Numbered from the stretch's first letter, positions 16,858 to 26,840 are shown. The stretch is 55,765 nucleotides of DNA from Granulicella sp. L46 (GCF_009765785.1 NZ_LMUT01000009.1:174913-230677), one strand, 5' to 3'. Notes: generated by a model not told the origin, from the sequence alone. A program made the numbers and translations.

Positions 16858-17805
16858 ATGAGCACAGCCATCCAAGCACCCTCCCCAGCGCTCGAAGCAG
16901 CCGCCCAGAATGCCGGCCTGAACCTCACCGCTGCCGAACCTGGCATCGACTTCACCGGCGCCCCCACCACGCGCGCCATAGTCACCCTGGCCGGCAACGC
17001 CGCCCTCGCCGCCGACCCCGCGCGCCAGCAGCTCCTCGAACTCAGCCAGACCTTTGACGCCGCCGATCCCAAGTTCGCTGCCGCCCTGGCCGTCTACTTC
17101 CGCGAGGCCGCCCACCGCCTTCGTAATTCGCGCCCCGACGTCTATCTCACCCTCCATGGCCTGCCTCTCAGCTTCGGCAAATTTGCGTGGCCCTTCCACA
17201 GCTCCACCTCCGGCGCCGACACCTTCATCGTCCACGGAGAAATTCGCCTCGAGGACGGCCGCGGCAGCCAGCTCCATGCCAAGGTCTCTGCCTCCATGAC
17301 CCAGACCTTCGCCACCGTCATCCCCGCGCTCGAGCAGCCCTTCGCCGAAAGCTTCATCTACAACGCAGTCCGCAAGACCCTCGACCAGGGCCAGCTGGAG
17401 CTCGTTCAGTCCGGCAATCGCCAGCCCGTCCCCGTCACCACCCGATACTACTCCATGAAGCAGCAGGTGTTCATCTTCAACGACACCACCGAGACCCAGC
17501 GCCGCGCCTACCTCGCAGCCAAAACTTTCTGGCTAAGCCACGTCCTCGGCGCCGGCGAACCGATCTGGATCACCGACCCTCGCGACGCCCAGTACCTCAA
17601 CACCACGGTCGCCGACCTCAAGACCACTGCCGCCGCCCTCGTCAAGGACGGCCTTGTCCTGCTCGACGGAACCGGCAACTGGTCGACAGCCACCGACACT
17701 CTCCGCAACGAAGAAGACACCTACCGCACCCAGGTAGCAGAGGCGCTCGCCTTCATCAAGCCCACGTTCAACGAAGACATGCGCGGCGGCCACACCAACA
17801 TGTAG
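16858..17805 (+). CDS. Conserved-looking soluble protein of unknown function
   Basis: I do not recognise the family. The 315-residue product has no signal peptide, no membrane helix and no common catalytic motif. Aromatic and acidic residues are evenly spread, for example DVYLTLHGLPLSFGKFAWPF and QRRAYLAAKTFWLSHVLGAG, consistent with a folded cytoplasmic protein. Codon use matches the neighbours. It lies 146 bases after the S9 peptidase and convergent with the dehydrogenase gene. Many Thr, Asp and Gly residues near the C-terminus may mark a binding surface. Confidence 0.7.
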   Translation: MSTAIQAPSPALEAAAQNAGLNLTAAEPGIDFTGAPTTRAIVTLAGNAALAADPARQQLLELSQTFDAADPKFAAALAVYFREAAHRLRNSRPDVYLTLHGLPLSFGKFAWPFHSSTSGADTFIVHGEIRLEDGRGSQLHAKVSASMTQTFATVIPALEQPFAESFIYNAVRKTLDQGQLELVQSGNRQPVPVTTRYYSMKQQVFIFNDTTETQRRAYLAAKTFWLSHVLGAGEPIWITDPRDAQYLNTTVADLKTTAAALVKDGLVLLDGTGNWSTATDTLRNEEDTYRTQVAEALAFIKPTFNEDMRGGHTNM

Positions 17806-17838
17806 TACGTTCGCTCGGTTCGCTGTCCCACACGCACG

Positions 17839-18912
17839 CTACACGTGGGACAGCTCGAGCTCCAGCTTCACAAACGCGTCCCACGCAGCATCCTCGACCA
17901 CGACCCCCAACGCCATGCTCTCCTCGCGACAACGAAGCGCACCCTCGCCGGGATAACGAACCGGCTTCTCTGCCTGGATCGGCGTCGCCGCGTGCAACGC
18001 ATCAATCGCCTTCTGCGCGATGCTTTGCCCCTGCGCAAACCGGCTCAACTCCTCAATCGTCTCAACTGACGCCGGCGCGATCGCAAGAAACACCTGCGAC
18101 TGCCCTACTTCCTTCGCCGGATCTGTAGAGAAATCATGCGTCGCCATCCCACCTGTCAGCATCGCCGCCAGCACATCCAGTACAAACGATAAGCCCGACC
18201 CCTTCCAATAACCAATCGGCAGCGCCCTGTGCGTTGCTTCGATCACCCCGGGATCGTTCGTAAGCTGACCCCGCTCATCGTAGCCGCCCGGCACAGGCAG
18301 CGTATCTCCTCGCTCGCGATACGCCGCCAGCGTCCCGTACGAAAACTGCGACATCGCCATGTCCAGCACAATCGGCGCAGACTTGCCCTCACCACCCCCA
18401 CTCGAAATCACGCGTCGAGGAATCGCCACCACCATCGGATTATTCCCCAACGCCACCGTGCTCGCGCCCCACGGCGGCAGATTCGGCAGCGTATTCGTCC
18501 AGCACAAGGCCGCAAATCCCGCATCCGCCGCCTGCCATCCATACGTCCCTGCACGCATCCAGTGGGACGTATCCGCCAGCGCCACACAACCTAGCCCATG
18601 CTCCCGCGCCAGTTCCATGGCACGTTGCATGGCCCCATAAGCCGCCAGGTTTCCTGGCCCGCGCCGTCCCGTCCAGCGCTCGATCGCTCCGAACCCGGCT
18701 ACCTTTTCCGGTCCCGCGCGTGGATCAATCAACCCGCTGCGCACATGCTGCGCAAACCGTGGCAGGCGCGCCACACCATGCGTCCGCACTCCGTCACGAT
18801 CCGTCTCGGCCGTCAGCCGCGCACCCAGCGCCGCCCGCGCGGGCGCTACGCCCAACGCCAGCAGTACGAGCTCGATTCGTGCCTGCAGCTCTGCGAACGC
18901 TATGCGTCTCAT
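17839..18912 (-). CDS. Malate/L-lactate dehydrogenase (Ldh2/YiaK) family NAD(P)H oxidoreductase
   Basis: I chose ATG 18912 rather than the in-frame start at 18999 because the protein then begins MRRIAFAELQARIE as is usual and a GGGA lies upstream. The 357-residue product has family signatures THGVARLPRF (substrate His), a GPGNLAAYGAMQRAM stretch, ALADTSHWMRAGTYG, WTNTLPNLPPWG, GNNPMVVAIPR and KGSGLSFVLDVLAAMLTGG. Members reduce 2-keto acids such as 2,3-diketogulonate, ureidoglycolate or cyclic imino acids. The true substrate cannot be read from the sequence. It is divergent from the phosphoesterase gene. Confidence 0.9.
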   Translation of the reverse strand: MRRIAFAELQARIELVLLALGVAPARAALGARLTAETDRDGVRTHGVARLPRFAQHVRSGLIDPRAGPEKVAGFGAIERWTGRRGPGNLAAYGAMQRAMELAREHGLGCVALADTSHWMRAGTYGWQAADAGFAALCWTNTLPNLPPWGASTVALGNNPMVVAIPRRVISSGGGEGKSAPIVLDMAMSQFSYGTLAAYRERGDTLPVPGGYDERGQLTNDPGVIEATHRALPIGYWKGSGLSFVLDVLAAMLTGGMATHDFSTDPAKEVGQSQVFLAIAPASVETIEELSRFAQGQSIAQKAIDALHAATPIQAEKPVRYPGEGALRCREESMALGVVVEDAAWDAFVKLELELSHV

Positions 18913-19047
18913 AGGTTCCCTTGCTCCCCATGTCGTATGTGCCATCCAGTCTACACATCGGCGATACACTCTCAGCAGCACGCGTCGCTCTTCGTCCACA
19001 AACCGCCTCCGCTTCAGTCCACAACCGGTACCCCGAGGTCACTTTCC

Positions 19048-20526
19048 GTGAAGTCCTTTCACCTCCTGCCGCTCCTTACTTTGCTCTCGATTGCCCCTCT
19101 CCACACGCACGCCCAGTCTCCCTCTCAAGCCGCGCCCACCGTGCCCGCCCTCCTGCTCTCGGATATCCACCTCGATCCCTTCCACGATCCCGCCAAATTC
19201 GCCGCCCTCCGCGCCGCACCCGCAACCGGCTGGGCCGCCATTCTCTACGGCCCGGCGTCGCCCACCCAGGCAGCGGACTTCGCTCATCTCCAGGAAACCT
19301 GTGGCGCCAAGGGCATCGATACGCCCCCTGCGCTGCTCCAATCCAGCCTCCACGCCGCTCGAAAGCAACAGCCGCACCCGACCCTCGTCACCATCTCCGG
19401 CGACCTCGTCGTCCACCAGTTTGATTGCCGCTTCCACACGCTCGCCCATCACGCCACCGACGCCGAGTACTCCGCCTTCGCCTCCAAAACCGTCGCCTTC
19501 ATCGCTCTCCAACTCCGCGAAACCTTTCCCCAAAGCCCTATCTACTTCGCCCTCGGCAATAACGACTCCGGCTGCAACGACTATGGTGAAGACTCCGACA
19601 GCGACTTCCTTCACGCCGCCGCCGCCAGCTTTTCCGCCGACGTCCTCTCACCTGCCAACCGCTCCGCCATCCTCCACGAGTTCCCGCATCTAGGCGACTA
19701 CACCGTCACCCTCCCCCCACCCATCCGCGACACGCGTCTCATCGTCGTCCACGACATCTTCGAATCGAGACGCTACGCCAAGTGCGGTGGAACCCCCAGC
19801 AACGACGCCGCCACCGAGCAGGTCGCGTGGCTCCGCGCCCAACTCACCGCCGCCCGCGCCGCCCACCAGCACGCCTGGGTCATGGCCCACATCCCGCCCG
19901 GCATCGACGCCTACTCCACCTTCGTCAACCATCGCGATGTCTGTGCCGGCCAGGCCCCCGTAATGTTTCTCGCCTCCGACGACCTCGCCAACACTCTCGC
20001 CGACTTCCCCGACGTCATCCGCCTCGCCCTCTTCGGCCACACCCACATGGACGAGATGCGCGCCTACACAACTCCCGCCGGCACCGTTCCCGTCAAGCTC
20101 GTCCCCTCCATCACACCAGTTAACGGCAACAATCCCGCCTTCACCCTCGCTGAGATCGACCCCGCCACCGCAACCCTCAAGGACTACACCGTCTACAGCG
20201 CCAGCAATCAAACCGGCATCGACACCAACTGGGGCGAAGAATACCGCTTCTCCACCACCTACCATCTACCCAACCTCTCCGGCGCCTCCCTCGAGAAACT
20301 CACAACCTCTTTCGTTGACGACAAGTCCGGCACCACCGACGGCAGCCACAGTTACCAGCAATTCTTCTACGTCGGCGACACCGGCGCAGCAAAGACCATC
20401 AAGGCCGCAATGAACGCCGCCGCCATGCAGATCGTCTGGCCCGCCTACGCCTGCGCCATCACCCACGCCGACGCCGCAAGCTTCCGCACCTGCGCCTGCC
20501 CCGCTTCGCCGCCCCCCGCGCCCTAG
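19048..20526 (+). CDS. Secreted metallophosphoesterase, acid sphingomyelinase-like
   Basis: The start is the GTG at 19048, with GAGG at 19035-19038; upstream sequence in the same frame is antisense to the dehydrogenase. The 492-residue product has a signal peptide (about 1-23), then the calcineurin-like metal sites in order: DIHLDPF, GDLVVHQFDCRFH, LGNNDSG, MAHIPPG and FGHTHMDE. Extra Cys residues and the long C-terminal domain match acid-sphingomyelinase-type phosphodiesterases. It probably hydrolyses phosphodiesters or phospholipid head groups outside the cytoplasm. Confidence 0.9.
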   Translation: MKSFHLLPLLTLLSIAPLHTHAQSPSQAAPTVPALLLSDIHLDPFHDPAKFAALRAAPATGWAAILYGPASPTQAADFAHLQETCGAKGIDTPPALLQSSLHAARKQQPHPTLVTISGDLVVHQFDCRFHTLAHHATDAEYSAFASKTVAFIALQLRETFPQSPIYFALGNNDSGCNDYGEDSDSDFLHAAAASFSADVLSPANRSAILHEFPHLGDYTVTLPPPIRDTRLIVVHDIFESRRYAKCGGTPSNDAATEQVAWLRAQLTAARAAHQHAWVMAHIPPGIDAYSTFVNHRDVCAGQAPVMFLASDDLANTLADFPDVIRLALFGHTHMDEMRAYTTPAGTVPVKLVPSITPVNGNNPAFTLAEIDPATATLKDYTVYSASNQTGIDTNWGEEYRFSTTYHLPNLSGASLEKLTTSFVDDKSGTTDGSHSYQQFFYVGDTGAAKTIKAAMNAAAMQIVWPAYACAITHADAASFRTCACPASPPPAP

Positions 20527-20572
20527 CCCGCTCACCACACATCGGTAAACGCGCAAGCTATCCGCCCCATTT

Positions 20573-20607
20573 GACTTTCGGTCTCGCGTAGCCGGACGAT
20601 GAAAGTC
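20573..20607. promoter_or_regulatory. Inverted repeat upstream of prpB
   Basis: GACTTTC (20573-20579) and GAAAGTC (20601-20607) form a stem over a 21-base loop with a further CGG/CCG pairing. Another small palindrome, AGTCA-ACCG-TGACT, lies at 20637-20650. They sit between the phosphoesterase stop and prpB and could act in termination of the former or control of the latter. Function is inferred from position only. Confidence 0.3.
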
Positions 20608-20684
20608 CGAAGGGGATAGCGATCACAGTCAACCGTGACTCTACTCTGTCACCTTGGTTCTTTTTCCACGAGGTATCGCCAAGC

Positions 20685-21599
20685 ATGAGCAAGACCCCTC
20701 CCTCCACCTCTGCCGGAGGAACGATCACGCCCGGAAGTAAGCTTCGCGCGGCCATCACCGCCGAGCACCCTCTCCAGATCGTCGGTGCCATCAATGCCTA
20801 CCACGCCCGCATGGCCGAACGCGTCGGCTATCGCGCCATCTACCTCTCGGGCGGTGGCGTCGCCGCCGGCTCTCTCGGCATTCCAGATCTCGGCATCTCC
20901 ACCATCGACGACGTCCTCACCGACGTTCGCCGCATCACCGACGTCTGCTCCCTGCCCCTCCTCGTCGACATCGACACCGGCTTCGGCGGCGCCTTCAACC
21001 TATCCCGCTCCGTCCGCTCCCTCATCAAGGCCGGTGCCGCCGGCTGCCACATCGAAGACCAGGTCCAGGCCAAGCGCTGCGGCCATCGCCCCAACAAACA
21101 AATCGTCCTCACCGCCGAAATGGTCGACCGCATCAAGGCCGCCGTCGACGCACGCACCGACCCCGCCTTCGTCATCATGGCCCGCACTGACGCGCTAGCC
21201 TCCGAAGGCCTCAACGCCGCACTCGACCGCGCCGCCGCCTGTGTAGAAGCCGGTGCCGACATGGTCTTCCCCGAAGCCGTCACCGAACTCCCCCAATACC
21301 GCGCCTTCGCCCAGCGCACCAACGTTCCCATCCTTGCCAACATCACCGAGTTCGGCGCCACCCCGCTCTTCACCCTCGACGAACTCCGCAGCGCCGACGT
21401 CTCGCTCGCTCTCTATCCCCTCTCCGCCTTCCGCGCCATGAATGCCGCCGCCCTCAACGTCTACCAGCACATCCGCACCGACGGCACCCAACAACAAGTA
21501 GTCAACACCATGCAAACCCGCGCCGACCTATACGACTACCTCGGCTACCACGCCTACGAACAAAAACTAGACGAACTCTTCGCGAAGGACAAAACCTAG
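20685..21599 (+). CDS. prpB: Methylisocitrate lyase
   Basis: The 304-residue product cleaves 2-methylisocitrate to pyruvate and succinate, the last step of the methylcitrate cycle. The KRCGH motif carries catalytic Cys132; [15 protein letters not shown] and IMARTDA are isocitrate-lyase superfamily signatures. Its short length separates it from isocitrate lyase proper (over 400 residues). It is the first of prpB-prpC-prpD on the plus strand, separated from prpC by a REP-like repeat. A PrpR-type activator gene is not in the window. Confidence 0.95.
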   Translation: MSKTPPSTSAGGTITPGSKLRAAITAEHPLQIVGAINAYHARMAERVGYRAIYLSGGGVAAGSLGIPDLGISTIDDVLTDVRRITDVCSLPLLVDIDTGFGGAFNLSRSVRSLIKAGAAGCHIEDQVQAKRCGHRPNKQIVLTAEMVDRIKAAVDARTDPAFVIMARTDALASEGLNAALDRAAACVEAGADMVFPEAVTELPQYRAFAQRTNVPILANITEFGATPLFTLDELRSADVSLALYPLSAFRAMNAAALNVYQHIRTDGTQQQVVNTMQTRADLYDYLGYHAYEQKLDELFAKDKT

Positions 21600-21609
21600 C
21601 CGATACCCT

Positions 21610-21665
21610 GTCGTCCTGAGCGGAGTGAGACGCGCACTTGCGGCTCACGCAGTCGAAGGACCCGC
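21610..21665. repeat. REP-like hairpin repeat (GTCGTCCTGAG type) between prpB and prpC
   Basis: TCCTGAGCGGAGTGAG and CAGTCGAAGGACCC can pair through TCCT/AGGA at the outer ends, with an inner CGCGCACTTGCGGCTC stretch. It belongs to the same family as the elements at 22954 and 44905 but has a longer loop. Confidence 0.7.
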
Positions 21666-21728
21666 CACCCCGCTCACATAGCCACTACGGCTCGCACCTT
21701 CAACCACTCCTCTGTCCCGCAGGTAACG

Positions 21729-22886
21729 ATGACCACTGAAACCACCCCCTACACCTTCAAGCCAAAGAAATCCGTAGCCCTCTCCGGCGTCCCCGCCGGC
21801 AACACCGCCCTCTGCACCGTCGGCCGCAACGGCAACGACCTCCACTACCGCGGCTACGACATCCTCGACCTCGCCGCCAACTGCGAGTTCGAAGAAGTAG
21901 CCCACCTCCTCCTCTACGGCCACCTCCCCACCACTCACGAGCTAGCCCACTACAAGCAGCGCCTCACCAGCCTCCGCGGCCTCCCGCAACCCGTCAAGGT
22001 CGCGCTCGAGCAAGTCCCCCCCACCGCGCATCCCATGGACGTCCTCCGCGTCGGCGTCTCCATGCTCGCCACCGTCGAGCCCGAACCCGAGCCCCACACC
22101 AACCACTCCGCCCTCTACATCGCCGACCGCCTCATGGCCTCGCTCGGCTCCATCCTCCTCTACTGGTACCACTTCTCGCACTCCGGCCATCGCATCGTTG
22201 TAGAAACCAACGACGACAGCATCGGCGGACACTTCCTCCATCTCCTCCACGGCCGTCCCGCCTCGCCCGAGTGGATCAAGGCCATGCACGTCTCGCTCAT
22301 CCTCTACGCCGAGCACGAGTTCAACGCCTCCACCTTCACCGCCCGCGTCATTGCCGGCACCGGCTCCGACCTCCACTCCTGCATCGCCGGAGCCATCGGC
22401 GCGCTCAAAGGTCCCAAGCACGGCGGAGCCAACGAAGTCGCCCTCGAAATCCAGCAGCGCTACGCCTCACCCGACGAAGCCGAGGCCGACATCCGCAAGC
22501 GCATCGACAACAAGGAAGTCATCATCGGCTTCGGCCACCCCGTCTACACCATCAGCGACCCGCGCAACGCCGTCATCAAAAAGGTCGCCTACAGCTTGGC
22601 CGAAACCGCTGGCGACCTCAGCATCTACAACATTGCCGACCGCCTGGAAGCCGTCATGCAAGAAGCCAAAAAAATGTTTCCCAACCTCGATTGGTTCTCG
22701 GCCTCCGCCTACCGCACCATGGGAATCCCCACGGCGATGTTCACGCCCATCTTCGCCATAGCCCGCACCAGCGGCTGGTCCGCCCACGTAATGGAGCAAC
22801 GCGCCGACGGGAAAATCATCCGCCCCAGCGCCAACTACACCGGCCCCGAAGACGTTCCCTTTGTGCCTCTCGCCAAACGCAGCTAG
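21729..22886 (+). CDS. prpC: 2-Methylcitrate synthase (citrate synthase family)
   Basis: The 385-residue product condenses propionyl-CoA with oxaloacetate to 2-methylcitrate. Citrate-synthase signatures include [28 protein letters not shown] with an active-site His, [12 protein letters not shown] with a second catalytic His, and [13 protein letters not shown]. The context between prpB and prpD, and the short form, favour methylcitrate synthase over citrate synthase. AGGTAACG just upstream of the ATG gives a modest ribosome binding site. Confidence 0.95.
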   Translation: MTTETTPYTFKPKKSVALSGVPAGNTALCTVGRNGNDLHYRGYDILDLAANCEFEEVAHLLLYGHLPTTHELAHYKQRLTSLRGLPQPVKVALEQVPPTAHPMDVLRVGVSMLATVEPEPEPHTNHSALYIADRLMASLGSILLYWYHFSHSGHRIVVETNDDSIGGHFLHLLHGRPASPEWIKAMHVSLILYAEHEFNASTFTARVIAGTGSDLHSCIAGAIGALKGPKHGGANEVALEIQQRYASPDEAEADIRKRIDNKEVIIGFGHPVYTISDPRNAVIKKVAYSLAETAGDLSIYNIADRLEAVMQEAKKMFPNLDWFSASAYRTMGIPTAMFTPIFAIARTSGWSAHVMEQRADGKIIRPSANYTGPEDVPFVPLAKRS

Positions 22887-22895
22887 CACTTTTTC

Positions 22896-23045
22896 TTGCC
22901 TGTGCCTTTGCTTTTCAGTTTGCTTTTGATTTTGTCGTTGTCTGTTTTTCGTCGTCATCCTGAGCGCAGCGAAGGACCCCTGTATTTGCTTTTGCCTTTG
23001 CCTTTCTGGCTGTCGTTCCGAGCGCAGCGAGGAACCTGCTTCCCG
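22896..23045. repeat. Composite hexamer-tract plus REP-like hairpins between prpC and prpD
   Basis: The order is a TTGCCT/TTGCTT tract (22896-22930), a hairpin of type TCATCCTGAGCGCAGCGAAGGA (core within 22954-22988), a second TTGCNN tract (22985-23006), then a hairpin of type GTTCCGAGCGCAGCGAGGAA (23011-23045). The same order is seen at 44905-45088 and, with a different first hairpin, at 27342-27415. This marks a mobile or formerly mobile composite unit. Confidence 0.75.
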
Positions 23046-23092
23046 TCCATGCCACCGACCAACCGTCCATCGCCCCAACGTCCTATTCACCC

Positions 23093-23127
23093 GCTCTTAG
23101 CTAGAAGCTAAAAGCTAGAGGCTAGAA
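23093..23127. repeat. Five-heptad element, GCTAGAA type (35 bp), upstream of prpD
   Basis: The heptamers are GCTCTTA, GCTAGAA, GCTAAAA, GCTAGAG and GCTAGAA, in exact 7-base register, ending eight bases before the prpD ATG at 23136. It shares the five-by-seven layout of the CTCTAC elements with a different sequence. Confidence 0.8.
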
Positions 23128-23135
23128 GCTCCATC

Positions 23136-24596
23136 ATGTCCGCACCCATCAGCAACGTCCGCCCGCCCTTCGACCAGCCCCTAATCGACATCGTCGACTA
23201 CGCCCTCAACTACAAAATCGAATCCCCGTTAGCCTACGAGACCGCCCGCTACTGCCTCCTCGACACCCTAGGCTGCGGCCTCCAAGCCCTCGACTTCCCT
23301 GCCTGCACCAAGCTCCTCGGCCCGCTCGTCCCCGGCCTCACCATGCACCACGGCGCGCGCGTCCCCGGCACCAGCTATCGTCTCGACCCCGTACAAGCCG
23401 CCTTCAACATCGGCACCATGATCCGCTGGCTCGACTACAACGACACCTGGCTAGCCGCCGAGTGGGGCCACCCCTCCGACAACCTCGGCGCCATCTTGGC
23501 CGTCGCCGACTGGCTCGCTCTGAATTCCGAGGGCAACGGCACGAAGCTCACCATCCGCGACGTCCTCACCGCCATGATCAAGGCCCACGAGATCCAGGGC
23601 TGCATCGCGCTCGAAAACTCCTTCAACAAGGTAGGCCTCGACCACGTCCTCCTCGTAAAAGTCGCGTCGACAGCCGTCGTGAGCCAGATGCTAGGCCTCA
23701 CCCGCGACCAGACCCTCAACGCCGTCTCGCTAGCCTTCGTCGACGGCCAGTCCCTCCGCACCTATCGTCACGCACCCAACACCGGCTCTCGCAAATCCTG
23801 GGCCGCCGGCGACGCCACCTCCCGCGCCGTCCGCCTCGCTCTCATCGCCCAGACCGGCGAGATGGGCTACCCCTCCGTCCTCAGCGCCAAAACCTGGGGC
23901 TTCTACGACGTCAGCTTCCGCGGCCAAACCTTCAAATTCCAACGGCCCTACGGCTCCTACGTGATGGAAAACGTCCTCTTCAAAATCAGCTTCCCCGCAG
24001 AGTTCCATTCGCAGACCGCCGTCGAAGCCGCCGTCACCCTCCACCGCGAACTCGCCGACCGCAATCTCACCGCCGCCGACATCGCGCGCGTCACCATCCG
24101 AACCCACGAAGCCTGCATCCGCATCATCGACAAGCAAGGCCCGCTCTCCAACCCCGCCGATCGCGACCACTGCATCCAGTACATGGTCGCTGTCCCGCTC
24201 ATCTTCGGCCGCCTCACCGCCGAAGACTACGACGACGCCATCGCCCTCGATCCCATCTGGGGCCCACGCATCGACCACCTCCGCGCCACCATCCACTGCG
24301 TCGAAGACCCACAGTTCACCGCCGACTACCACGACCCTACCAAGCGCTCTATCGCCAACGCCCTCGCCGTCGAACTAACCGACGGCACCTTCCTCCCGGA
24401 GATCGTAGTCGAATACCCCATCGGCCACCGCCTCCGCCGCACCGACGGCATCCCCCTCCTCCTCGAAAAATTCAAGACCAACCTCGACCGCCGCTTCTCC
24501 CCCGAAGTCCGCGACCGAATCCTCGAAGCCTCCCTCAACCAGGAAAGCCTCGAAGCCACCCCCGTGGACCAATACGTCAGCCTCTACGTCGTTTAA
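23136..24596 (+). CDS. prpD: 2-Methylcitrate dehydratase
   Basis: The 486-residue product is a MmgE/PrpD-family dehydratase converting 2-methylcitrate to 2-methylaconitate. Signatures include YCLLDTLGCGLQALDFP near residue 45, WLDYNDTWLAAEWGHPSDNLG, and RTHEACIRIIDKQGPLSNPADRDHC. It completes prpBCD. A 249-base spacer with repeats separates it from prpC, and no clear ribosome binding site precedes the ATG, so it may have its own promoter. Confidence 0.95.
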   Translation: MSAPISNVRPPFDQPLIDIVDYALNYKIESPLAYETARYCLLDTLGCGLQALDFPACTKLLGPLVPGLTMHHGARVPGTSYRLDPVQAAFNIGTMIRWLDYNDTWLAAEWGHPSDNLGAILAVADWLALNSEGNGTKLTIRDVLTAMIKAHEIQGCIALENSFNKVGLDHVLLVKVASTAVVSQMLGLTRDQTLNAVSLAFVDGQSLRTYRHAPNTGSRKSWAAGDATSRAVRLALIAQTGEMGYPSVLSAKTWGFYDVSFRGQTFKFQRPYGSYVMENVLFKISFPAEFHSQTAVEAAVTLHRELADRNLTAADIARVTIRTHEACIRIIDKQGPLSNPADRDHCIQYMVAVPLIFGRLTAEDYDDAIALDPIWGPRIDHLRATIHCVEDPQFTADYHDPTKRSIANALAVELTDGTFLPEIVVEYPIGHRLRRTDGIPLLLEKFKTNLDRRFSPEVRDRILEASLNQESLEATPVDQYVSLYVV

Positions 24597-24623
24597 CGCA
24601 CTCTCCGCACTTCGCCCCACTCT

Positions 24624-24683
24624 GTCATCTCGACCGAAGGCGCAGCCGAAGTGGAGAGACCCCCGCATTGGCCTTCCGCTCGC
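24624..24683. repeat. REP-like repeat (TCATCTCGACCG type)
   Basis: The element reads CATCTCGACCG..AGTGGAGAGACC, so CTC and GAG ends can pair, followed by CCCCGCATTGGCCTTCCGC. Similar sequences occur at 42302 (inside a gene) and 54273. It lies between the convergent prpD and arabinofuranosidase genes. Confidence 0.75.
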
Positions 24684-24703
24684 ACCGCCGCGAAAAAGGG
24701 TGC

Positions 24704-24729
24704 CCCAGGTCCGGATTCTCGGACCTGGG
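24704..24729. terminator. Perfect 10-bp hairpin, likely bidirectional terminator
   Basis: CCCAGGTCCG (24704-24713) pairs perfectly with CGGACCTGGG (24720-24729) over a six-base loop. It sits 24 bases from the stop of the minus-strand arabinofuranosidase and 108 bases after the stop of prpD, where a terminator for both would be expected. No T-run follows. The same hairpin type is a known repeat in related genomes, so it may also be a repeat copy. Confidence 0.6.
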
Positions 24730-24752
24730 ATCGCACGCTGCCTCCACCCGCT

Positions 24753-26717
24753 TTATTTGACCGGCACATCCAAGACCTCAATCGTGTAAGCCGGAACGGT
24801 ATGCTTCACCACCGCTCCGGCAAACCGCAGCACGCCATCCACCGGATGAATCGCCATCGGGTCCGCAATCGTATTCGTCGCCTGGAACGTAGCCCCATGG
24901 AGCGAAATCAGCTTCGCCTCATGCGCCCCAGCACCCAAACCCTTCAACGCAATCTCCAGTGGCTGATCCAACGTCGTCGCATTCACAAGCTTCAAATGCA
25001 GCACATGCGTATCCGACGACACCGTCACGGAGTAAAAGAACCGCGCATTCGGATCCACACCCGTAATCGAGTTCTGCGGTTGCTCGTCGCCAATATGCCC
25101 GCCAAACATGCACTGCGCATAATAGCTCGGTGACCCATAGCTCGTGAGAGCGTCATAGCCAATCAAATCCGTCGGCCACTGCATCGCCCCGGGATTCACA
25201 TTCACCAAAAGCGGCGCGTAGCTCGCAATCTTGATGATGTCGCTGTTCCGTTCCATCGACGTCATGAACGCCGCATCCCCCAGCGCATCTCCAAAATTAG
25301 GAGTCGGCGATCCCGACCGCGTCGCCCACTCACCCACAAACACCTTCGGACCAGTTCGCGGCGCATCGTCATAATGATGCACCAAGGCAAACATGTCCGC
25401 CGGCGACTTGTAATAGTGGTCATCAATCAAATCCGGCTCATTGCCAGCCTTCACCTTCACCGGCGCCGTCGCAATCAGCTTGTACTGCGGATACTTCTTC
25501 CGCAGTGCTTCCGCAAACTGCGCATACCGCTCGTCGTAGCTTCCGCTCTTATCGAACCAGTCTTCATTACCAATCTCGATGTAGTGCAAGGGGAACGGCG
25601 CAGCATGCCCGTTCTTCGCCCGCTCCGCACCCCACTTTGTCGAAGCGTCGCCCGTCACATACTCGACCTCATCCAGCGCACTCTGCACATACGGCTCCAG
25701 GTCTTTCCCCGGCTTCACATGCTCCCCGCGCAGCGCGTAACCCGCATACACCGCCAAAATCGGCTCTACATGCAGCTCCTCAGTCCACTTCAAGAACTCC
25801 ATCAACCCAAATCCATCCGTCGACCAGTACGTCCACGGCGCCATATGCCCCGGCCGATCCACCAGCGGCCCAATCGTTTCCTTCCAGTTGTACCAATCCT
25901 TCAGCGTGTCGCCCTCAAGATAGTTCCCGCCCGGCAGCCGGATGAAGTTCGGATGCATGGCCGCCATCTTCTCGATCAAATCCGTCCGATTCCCATTCGG
26001 CTGATTCTCATACGTCGGCGGAAACAAGCTCACCAACTGCAGATGCAGCGTCCCCGGACGCGCCACCGTCAGCTCCAAATTATTGTTCGCCGACGTCTTC
26101 ACCTCGCCCGTCTTGAGCGTGAACTCATAGCGCGTCCAACCGCTGCCGCCCAGGTCCACATGGGTTGTCGCCGCCACCGCGCCTGTCTGGTTGTTGATCA
26201 GTCGCGCCGTCACCGGCCCCACATCGCCGTCCACCTTCGCGTAGAACGAGCCCTTATACGTGGTGTTCGCCCGCACAGGAATTCCCCAGTAGCCGGAGTT
26301 GCTCAACCCTGCCTCATTGCCCACCGAAGCCGCCGTCACCTTCAGCACCAGGCCGCTATGCAGCGCAGCGCTCGGCCCATCCTGCCGGTCCATCGCCGCC
26401 GTCAAGGCCGCATCGCCTCTCACCACCTCGGTCCAGTTATCCACGCCCATCCAGTTGCCGCGGAACGTACTGTTGCTGAGCAGCTCCGCGTACAGGCCCC
26501 CCTGGTACGAATGATTGATCTCCTCGGTCATCAGCCCATACAGCCCCTGGCTGGCCGGTTTGGCGATCACGCTGGTGTCCACCTCCAGGTGCGCCACTGG
26601 CTGTACTGGAGCAACATGGTGGCTCTGCGCACTAGCCGTAACCCAGCCGGCACTCAGACCGGCAGCAAACAGCACCCTGACAACACGACGAGAGGTAATG
26701 CAAATAGGAAAACGCAT
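24753..26717 (-). CDS. Alpha-L-arabinofuranosidase, GH51 family, secreted
   Basis: I chose ATG 26717, which places a signal peptide at the start (MRFPICITSRRVVRVLFAAG). The 654-residue product removes arabinose side chains from arabinoxylan or arabinan. After a carbohydrate-binding-like beta domain (about 100-230), the catalytic barrel holds the acid/base Glu385 in IEIGNEDWFD and the nucleophile Glu463 in VFVGEWAT. NFIRLPGGNYLEG is a GH51 signature. A C-terminal beta-sandwich ends the protein. With the GH10 xylanase at 51580 it points to hemicellulose use. Confidence 0.93.
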   Translation of the reverse strand: MRFPICITSRRVVRVLFAAGLSAGWVTASAQSHHVAPVQPVAHLEVDTSVIAKPASQGLYGLMTEEINHSYQGGLYAELLSNSTFRGNWMGVDNWTEVVRGDAALTAAMDRQDGPSAALHSGLVLKVTAASVGNEAGLSNSGYWGIPVRANTTYKGSFYAKVDGDVGPVTARLINNQTGAVAATTHVDLGGSGWTRYEFTLKTGEVKTSANNNLELTVARPGTLHLQLVSLFPPTYENQPNGNRTDLIEKMAAMHPNFIRLPGGNYLEGDTLKDWYNWKETIGPLVDRPGHMAPWTYWSTDGFGLMEFLKWTEELHVEPILAVYAGYALRGEHVKPGKDLEPYVQSALDEVEYVTGDASTKWGAERAKNGHAAPFPLHYIEIGNEDWFDKSGSYDERYAQFAEALRKKYPQYKLIATAPVKVKAGNEPDLIDDHYYKSPADMFALVHHYDDAPRTGPKVFVGEWATRSGSPTPNFGDALGDAAFMTSMERNSDIIKIASYAPLLVNVNPGAMQWPTDLIGYDALTSYGSPSYYAQCMFGGHIGDEQPQNSITGVDPNARFFYSVTVSSDTHVLHLKLVNATTLDQPLEIALKGLGAGAHEAKLISLHGATFQATNTIADPMAIHPVDGVLRFAGAVVKHTVPAYTIEVLDVPVK

Positions 26718-26840
26718 AACTGGAGTTCGCTCACGATCAAAAGATGTAATTACCAACGCCGAAATTCTATCTCAGAAAGCGTTTACTTGGCGTCAAGACC
26801 ACCAAACTCTGCGCCGCGACCCCTGTATCCTGAGCAGGCC

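Noticed and set aside
23462-24760. 432-codon plus-strand frame within and beyond prpD
   Set aside because: The product is almost entirely Arg/Pro/His-rich, typical of an out-of-frame reading of a GC-rich gene.
25374-26840. Long upstream extension of the cytosine deaminase frame
   Set aside because: This part is antisense to the GH51 gene and Arg/His-rich; the deaminase family begins only at about 26841-26880.
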